Positions 59,449 to 64,000 of a stretch of DNA of 64,000 bases are shown here, one piece after another. The stretch's first letter is position 1, and the number at the start of each line of letters is the position of its first letter. Made by a program: the position numbers and the translations under genes. This DNA is from Lentimicrobiaceae bacterium (GTDB taxonomy: Bacteria > Bacteroidota > Bacteroidia > Bacteroidales > F082), in assembly GCA_015061295.1 (NCBI GenBank), contig SUWU01000005.1, forward strand, positions 1 through 64,000. The letters are read 5' to 3'. Under the pieces are notes generated by a model that was not told where the DNA came from, searched no databases, and saw nothing but the letters and a program-made list of their open reading frames with translations.

Positions 59449-60300
59449 ATGAAAAAAACATTTTTAATTACAGCATTGATAGCTCTTGTTGTATTCACAT
59501 CTTGTAACAAGAATAAAATTGATGGCGTCTATAATCCAAAAGAGAAGATAGATAAGATATATTGGAGCAACGATGATATAAGCAAATGTTTGTTAGAAGA
59601 CTGGACATGGAAGGATAAACAACTGAAAACCATCGACTATTATAGTTCTGACGGAACTATTGAAAGTACCAACCGTTTTTCATATAATGGCGATCGTCTG
59701 ATACAAGTTGATAATTATGAATCTGATGCCTGCATGAAATACAGATATGATCATAAAGATAGATTATCAGAAGCCACTTTCTCATACAATGGTATGTTGA
59801 TGGAAAAATATGACTTTGAATATGATGGCAATGAACTTTCTGATATAAAGTGGACGATATATGAAGATTGGGCGTTAAGCAATGACAACAGAATGAATCC
59901 TTTGAGATATATGTTGCCAGAACTTTCGCTTGAGTCTATTAAAAAAGCTGCAAAGAAGAGTCCTTTAAGATCTAATGTTGTAATTGAGATAGACATAGAT
60001 TGGGAAGGTAATAATATATCTGAGTTAGAGTATGATGCGGGTGATTATTCCGAGAAATTGGTTTTTGAATATGACAATAAGAAAAATCCTTTCCGTGGCT
60101 TCTTGGGATTATATTTTGATGAACTTATATTGGTACACGGTAACTTCGCAAGCAAAAACAATGTCACAAAGATCATAATAACAGAAGATTATAAAGGAAT
60201 ATCTGCTACCGATACAGAGGTAATATCTTATACTTACGATGGTAAATTCCCTGTGACAAGAAGCTATGATGGCAGTACTGATTATTTTGAATACGAATAA
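59449..60300 (+). CDS. Lipoprotein with YD/RHS-like repeats
   Basis: Lipobox 'VVFTSC'; repeated 'Y.YDG/ FSYNGDRLIQVDNYES' pattern. Confidence 0.65.
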   Translation: MKKTFLITALIALVVFTSCNKNKIDGVYNPKEKIDKIYWSNDDISKCLLEDWTWKDKQLKTIDYYSSDGTIESTNRFSYNGDRLIQVDNYESDACMKYRYDHKDRLSEATFSYNGMLMEKYDFEYDGNELSDIKWTIYEDWALSNDNRMNPLRYMLPELSLESIKKAAKKSPLRSNVVIEIDIDWEGNNISELEYDAGDYSEKLVFEYDNKKNPFRGFLGLYFDELILVHGNFASKNNVTKIIITEDYKGISATDTEVISYTYDGKFPVTRSYDGSTDYFEYE

Positions 60301-60312
60301 TTTTATTACAAT

Positions 60313-60735
60313 ATGAAGACTATAGCTCTCGTTGCGCATGATGCGAAGAAAGACGACCTTCTGCGCTGGGTCACAGAACATGCTGACAAACTTATTGGAA
60401 ATAAATTTTATGCTACAGGTACAACGGGGAAGATTCTATCCTCAGTGTTGCCTGGTATCAACAGGCTAAAATCTGGTCCTTTAGGTGGCGACCAACAACT
60501 TGGCGCTCTTATCTCAGAAGGAAAGATAGACTATCTCATCTTCTTCTGGGATCCAATGACGAGTCAGCCCCACGATGTTGATGTGAAAGCCTTGTTGAGA
60601 TTGAGCGTGCTTTATGATGTCCCTACAGCTTGTAACCACGCCTCAGCAGATTTCTTAATCAACTCCCTGCTATTCGGTAGCGACTATAAAACGACACCCG
60701 AAGACTATTCTGAATACCTTAATAGAAGTATATAA
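60313..60735 (+). CDS. mgsA: Methylglyoxal synthase
   Basis: 'IALVAHDAKKDDLLRWV', 'FYATGTTGKIL', 'SGPLGGDQQLGALISEGKIDYLIFFWDPMTSQPHDVDVKALLRLSVLYDVPTACNHASADFLI'. Confidence 0.97.
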   Translation: MKTIALVAHDAKKDDLLRWVTEHADKLIGNKFYATGTTGKILSSVLPGINRLKSGPLGGDQQLGALISEGKIDYLIFFWDPMTSQPHDVDVKALLRLSVLYDVPTACNHASADFLINSLLFGSDYKTTPEDYSEYLNRSI

Positions 60736-60741
60736 ATAAAT

Positions 60742-60783
60742 AAAAGCGTCAATGAATCTCACTATAGAAACATTGACGCTTTT
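60742..60783. terminator. Terminator between mgsA and the convergent T9SS gene
   Basis: AAAAGCGTCAATG...CATTGACGCTTTT with T run. Confidence 0.85.
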
Positions 60784-60807
60784 TTTATATTCAATGGCTG
60801 TTAAACC

Positions 60808-62679
60808 TTATCTTACAAATTTTGCTGTCCCAGCATTTGTTTTGACGATATAAACGCCATTATTCAAATTGCTTATATTTACAGTTGTGCTATTCTGCTC
60901 TCCTAACATATCAGCTACAACACGGCCATTGATGTCATATATTATTATTTCTTCGTTGGCTTCTGTTCCACTGATGATCAAGTTCTCATCTTTTATTTGC
61001 AATGCAAATACGATTTCTCCGAAATTGTTGATAGCTACATCATTTATTTCGCTACTGACCCAAAGTATGAAGTAAGCACCTACGCCATTCATGGTTTCAT
61101 CCAATAAATCAACTGCGTACCAATTACCATCAGCTTCAACGAGTGAGCCCTTTGGTACATCGGTAGGTTTAATGTATAGAGTAGCTTTTTCTGTATTATG
61201 TTTTATTGTATTAAGTGCAAGATATGAACGTCTGACGTTAACGTCTTCTGTCGTTATTATCATATCCTCGGCAAATTCAAATGCGACGTAGAAGGTACCT
61301 TGCACCTCAACGGACTGTCCTAAAAGACTGACAAAATCTATTGTTCTACCTTCGCCATTTCCAGAGACACCGCTATAACCAAATACATCTTTCAATGTTG
61401 AGCTTACACGAGCAAATACTTTTTCTTCATCAAGTTGACCATCCTTATCACCATAAACGACAATCTCAAATGGTTTATCGCTGTCGGAACCAGATGTACT
61501 AACTATATTACGATAGTGTGCCAACCATGTATCGAGTATATGTATTTTCACTTTTACCTCATCTGGTATCTCGAAACGTTCAGCGAATTGATGATAATAA
61601 CGATTATAACCTGTCACAAAGTCATAATAATAATCTTCTATGTCATCATCGGCAAACGAAGGTATAGAACCGCGTTCTAACAATTCGTCTTGACTTGGAT
61701 TCCATGTCATCATAGAATAGTCTTCAGCATCACTGTCAATATATTCAACGCTTAATATACGGCTTGTTGTGACAGAAGAAGTACTATTGATAGCTTCCAA
61801 CTCGATATTATAATCACCTGATTGATTAAACATTAAAGAGGGGTGTTCTTCTGAAGAATATTGAACATTTCCATCAGGGAAAGTAATTTCCCATGCAAAC
61901 TCATCAGCCCTTTCCGACAAATTAGTAAGATTCACATATTGATTCTTAAACACTATCATTCTACTATCTATTATGTCGAAGTTACCTCCAACAGCGAAAT
62001 TAGCGACAGGGGCTGAGATAAGGTCGGGGGAGGTTATGCTAAAATCTTCTATAGCTACCATTCCTGAGTAGTTTACCTCGCTTTTCAATGAGAAAGCAAA
62101 GCAATAGGCACCGCTTTTTTGTGGTTTAAATGTAAACTCTTGATAAGTCCATTCACTTAATGATTGGTCTTCTATACTTTGAGTTATGATAGGGTGAAAA
62201 TTAAGATCTTGTTCGCTACCTACGGTGGCAATAAGATCTGTTGCTCTCAGCACGCCTCCACCAGAATTTCCCGGCATATACAAATAGTAAGAGATAACAT
62301 ACTCATATTCGTTACTTAAACGGAAAAACGGAGTAAAGAGACAATCATTACGGCTATCAATCACTGACTCGCTAGCAACTAAATAATAATTACCTGTTAC
62401 TGCACCTAACCCTGTTATGTTTGCTGTGAAGAAAGGATCGTCACCTGTGGAAGCCCAGCCAGACGGAAGGTAAGACTCTCCGTCATAGTCATTGTCAAAG
62501 TTGTCGAATGTGTTAAAATAAGGGACTGACTTTGCGTTGTCGTAGTTGTCAGGGTTAGGATTGAGATCATCACTGTTATTTTCGGAAGGCCCGAAATCGT
62601 TCCCGCCAGCAGCTACTATTCTTGCAGATAATATAATGCAAAGAAATAATAATGATATTCTTTTAGTGGTTCTTCTCAT
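60808..62679 (-). CDS. Secreted cleaved-adhesin/PKD-like protein with T9SS C-terminal domain
   Basis: Signal peptide; 'WEITFPDGNVQYSSEEHPSLMFNQSGDYNIELEA' PKD-like; C-terminus 'EEIIIYDINGRVVADMLGEQNSTTVNISNLNNGVYIVKTNAGTAKFVR'. Confidence 0.82.
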   Translation of the reverse strand: MRRTTKRISLLFLCIILSARIVAAGGNDFGPSENNSDDLNPNPDNYDNAKSVPYFNTFDNFDNDYDGESYLPSGWASTGDDPFFTANITGLGAVTGNYYLVASESVIDSRNDCLFTPFFRLSNEYEYVISYYLYMPGNSGGGVLRATDLIATVGSEQDLNFHPIITQSIEDQSLSEWTYQEFTFKPQKSGAYCFAFSLKSEVNYSGMVAIEDFSITSPDLISAPVANFAVGGNFDIIDSRMIVFKNQYVNLTNLSERADEFAWEITFPDGNVQYSSEEHPSLMFNQSGDYNIELEAINSTSSVTTSRILSVEYIDSDAEDYSMMTWNPSQDELLERGSIPSFADDDIEDYYYDFVTGYNRYYHQFAERFEIPDEVKVKIHILDTWLAHYRNIVSTSGSDSDKPFEIVVYGDKDGQLDEEKVFARVSSTLKDVFGYSGVSGNGEGRTIDFVSLLGQSVEVQGTFYVAFEFAEDMIITTEDVNVRRSYLALNTIKHNTEKATLYIKPTDVPKGSLVEADGNWYAVDLLDETMNGVGAYFILWVSSEINDVAINNFGEIVFALQIKDENLIISGTEANEEIIIYDINGRVVADMLGEQNSTTVNISNLNNGVYIVKTNAGTAKFVR

Positions 62680-62690
62680 GGCAAAACAAT

Positions 62691-64000
62691 TTATTTAACT
62701 ACTACTTTTCTACTTCCGCTATTGTATTTAACTATATACAGACCTGATGTTTGGGAAGTTTCAACATAATTCATATCAGATTTATGCACTAACACTCCCA
62801 ATACATTATATATTGCTACCTCAATATTTTCAGGGTTATAGATTATAATTTTGTTATCATCGGAAGTTACGATGATCTTGTTGTCACTGGTTGTATCATC
62901 ATCGATACCAATATGGTCTTTGTTTGATGTAAGTTTTATGTCGTAAAGATACAAATAGTCTTGATAAGCCTCAGAGTATGCTTTGAATCCATAGTGATAA
63001 ACGCCGTCTTCGGGAACTGTTATCTTGACACTATAAACGTTGTAAGTGCCATCATCATCGATAGCAGGAAGTTCAGGAATATCAAGGAGTATTTCATCTT
63101 GCGATTCAGGGGTATAGCTATCTCCAAAAGTAACCAACAACGATTCTAAATAATCTTCCTGAGATGAGAATGCGCCGAATGTCAAGGTGTAAGTTGCATC
63201 TTTTCTAAATTTTATAGCAGGAGATATCATCCAGTCGTCGGCTCCATTTTGCCAATTATATGTATAGACAGCAGCTCTGTTTATCTCATCATAAATCCAG
63301 GTGTATCCATCATTATTTGCATCGACGATAGTGTAATAGTTATACATATCATTAACTGAGCCGAACACACCTCCATAAGGAGTACTGAGAGGATCACCTA
63401 CAATCAGGTTATTGGAGTAGGCACCTTCACTGCGTTCATTACCTATACAAGAATACACCATGTAAACATAACGAGTCATATCTACGCCATGAGTTTCTGT
63501 GAAAGTCAATTCTTTTATGCCACTTGCTACTTCTACCTCGCCAGGATACCTCACAATAGAATATTTTAAGTTCTCAACGTCGAACGGCTCGCCATGTACA
63601 CCATTCTCAGGAGCCTCCCATGTCAATGTTGTTTTGAGCCCATTCTTTGTCAAGACGATATTTTTCGGTGCTTCTGGGAGGTCATATCCTACTAATATAT
63701 CGCGTTCTATTGTTGGTCCGAAGCCTGAAGCATTATAAGCCACGAGTTTGACAGTAATGATACCATTGTCTGTCTCTATTGGAATGGAGATTAATTGTCC
63801 AGGAGTACCACTGCCTGTGTATTCGAACATCTCATCGGCATATACCTTATAATCGACATTAGCAGATAGATTGTCGCCACTATATGAAGTAGAAGGAAGA
63901 CGGAATGTCATTGTTTCGCTGTTACTACCGTTAGGATCTTTAATAAATTCGAAATCTGTGATTATTGATGGAGCTGACATCAATGGCTCATTGAAGTATG
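62691..64000 (-). CDS. T9SS C-terminal-domain protein with FN3-like domains; 5' end outside the window
   Basis: Reading frame stays open past the track start (YFNEPLMSAPS...) to the window edge; CTD 'VAIYNVLGVLVHKSDMNYVETSQTSGLYIVKYNSGSRKVVVK'. Confidence 0.8.
   Translation of the reverse strand, partial: YFNEPLMSAPSIITDFEFIKDPNGSNSETMTFRLPSTSYSGDNLSANVDYKVYADEMFEYTGSGTPGQLISIPIETDNGIITVKLVAYNASGFGPTIERDILVGYDLPEAPKNIVLTKNGLKTTLTWEAPENGVHGEPFDVENLKYSIVRYPGEVEVASGIKELTFTETHGVDMTRYVYMVYSCIGNERSEGAYSNNLIVGDPLSTPYGGVFGSVNDMYNYYTIVDANNDGYTWIYDEINRAAVYTYNWQNGADDWMISPAIKFRKDATYTLTFGAFSSQEDYLESLLVTFGDSYTPESQDEILLDIPELPAIDDDGTYNVYSVKITVPEDGVYHYGFKAYSEAYQDYLYLYDIKLTSNKDHIGIDDDTTSDNKIIVTSDDNKIIIYNPENIEVAIYNVLGVLVHKSDMNYVETSQTSGLYIVKYNSGSRKVVVK

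Overview
The window is about 64 kb of what looks like a Bacteroidales (Bacteroidota) chromosome. It has low GC, TAnnTTTG -7 promoter boxes and several secreted proteins with Por/type IX secretion C-terminal domains (T9SS CTDs). Most of it is housekeeping: rnr, metG, recJ, purH, mreBCD, rlmH, ruvC, rpiB, gltX, folB, tRNA-Cys, asd, ribF, cydBA with a DUF4492-like partner, dnaK, panB, an RluA-type synthase, rubredoxin, a four-domain flavodiiron protein and mgsA. Accessory content is a run of T9SS cargo at about 23.7-41.7 kb: an M28 peptidase, a PNGase F-like protein, a zincin/beta-helix protein, an FN3 protein and a lamin-tail protein. Two further CTD proteins lie at the right edge. No transposase, phage, CRISPR or rRNA was seen. 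The most interesting non-gene structure is a set of short degenerate tandem arrays with periods of 6, 7 and 8 bp. They sit at gene boundaries and inside coding sequences. Two octamer arrays are in positions where gain or loss of one unit should truncate the protein: the CTD of an FN3 protein and the N-terminus of a TPR regulator. Other notable items are an exact 95-bp duplicated hairpin element about 7.3 kb apart, an AT-rich intergenic region with five exact TTATCAACA boxes (candidate replication origin), and a 53-aa rubredoxin missing from the ORF track. All family calls come from reading motifs by eye; no database search was run.
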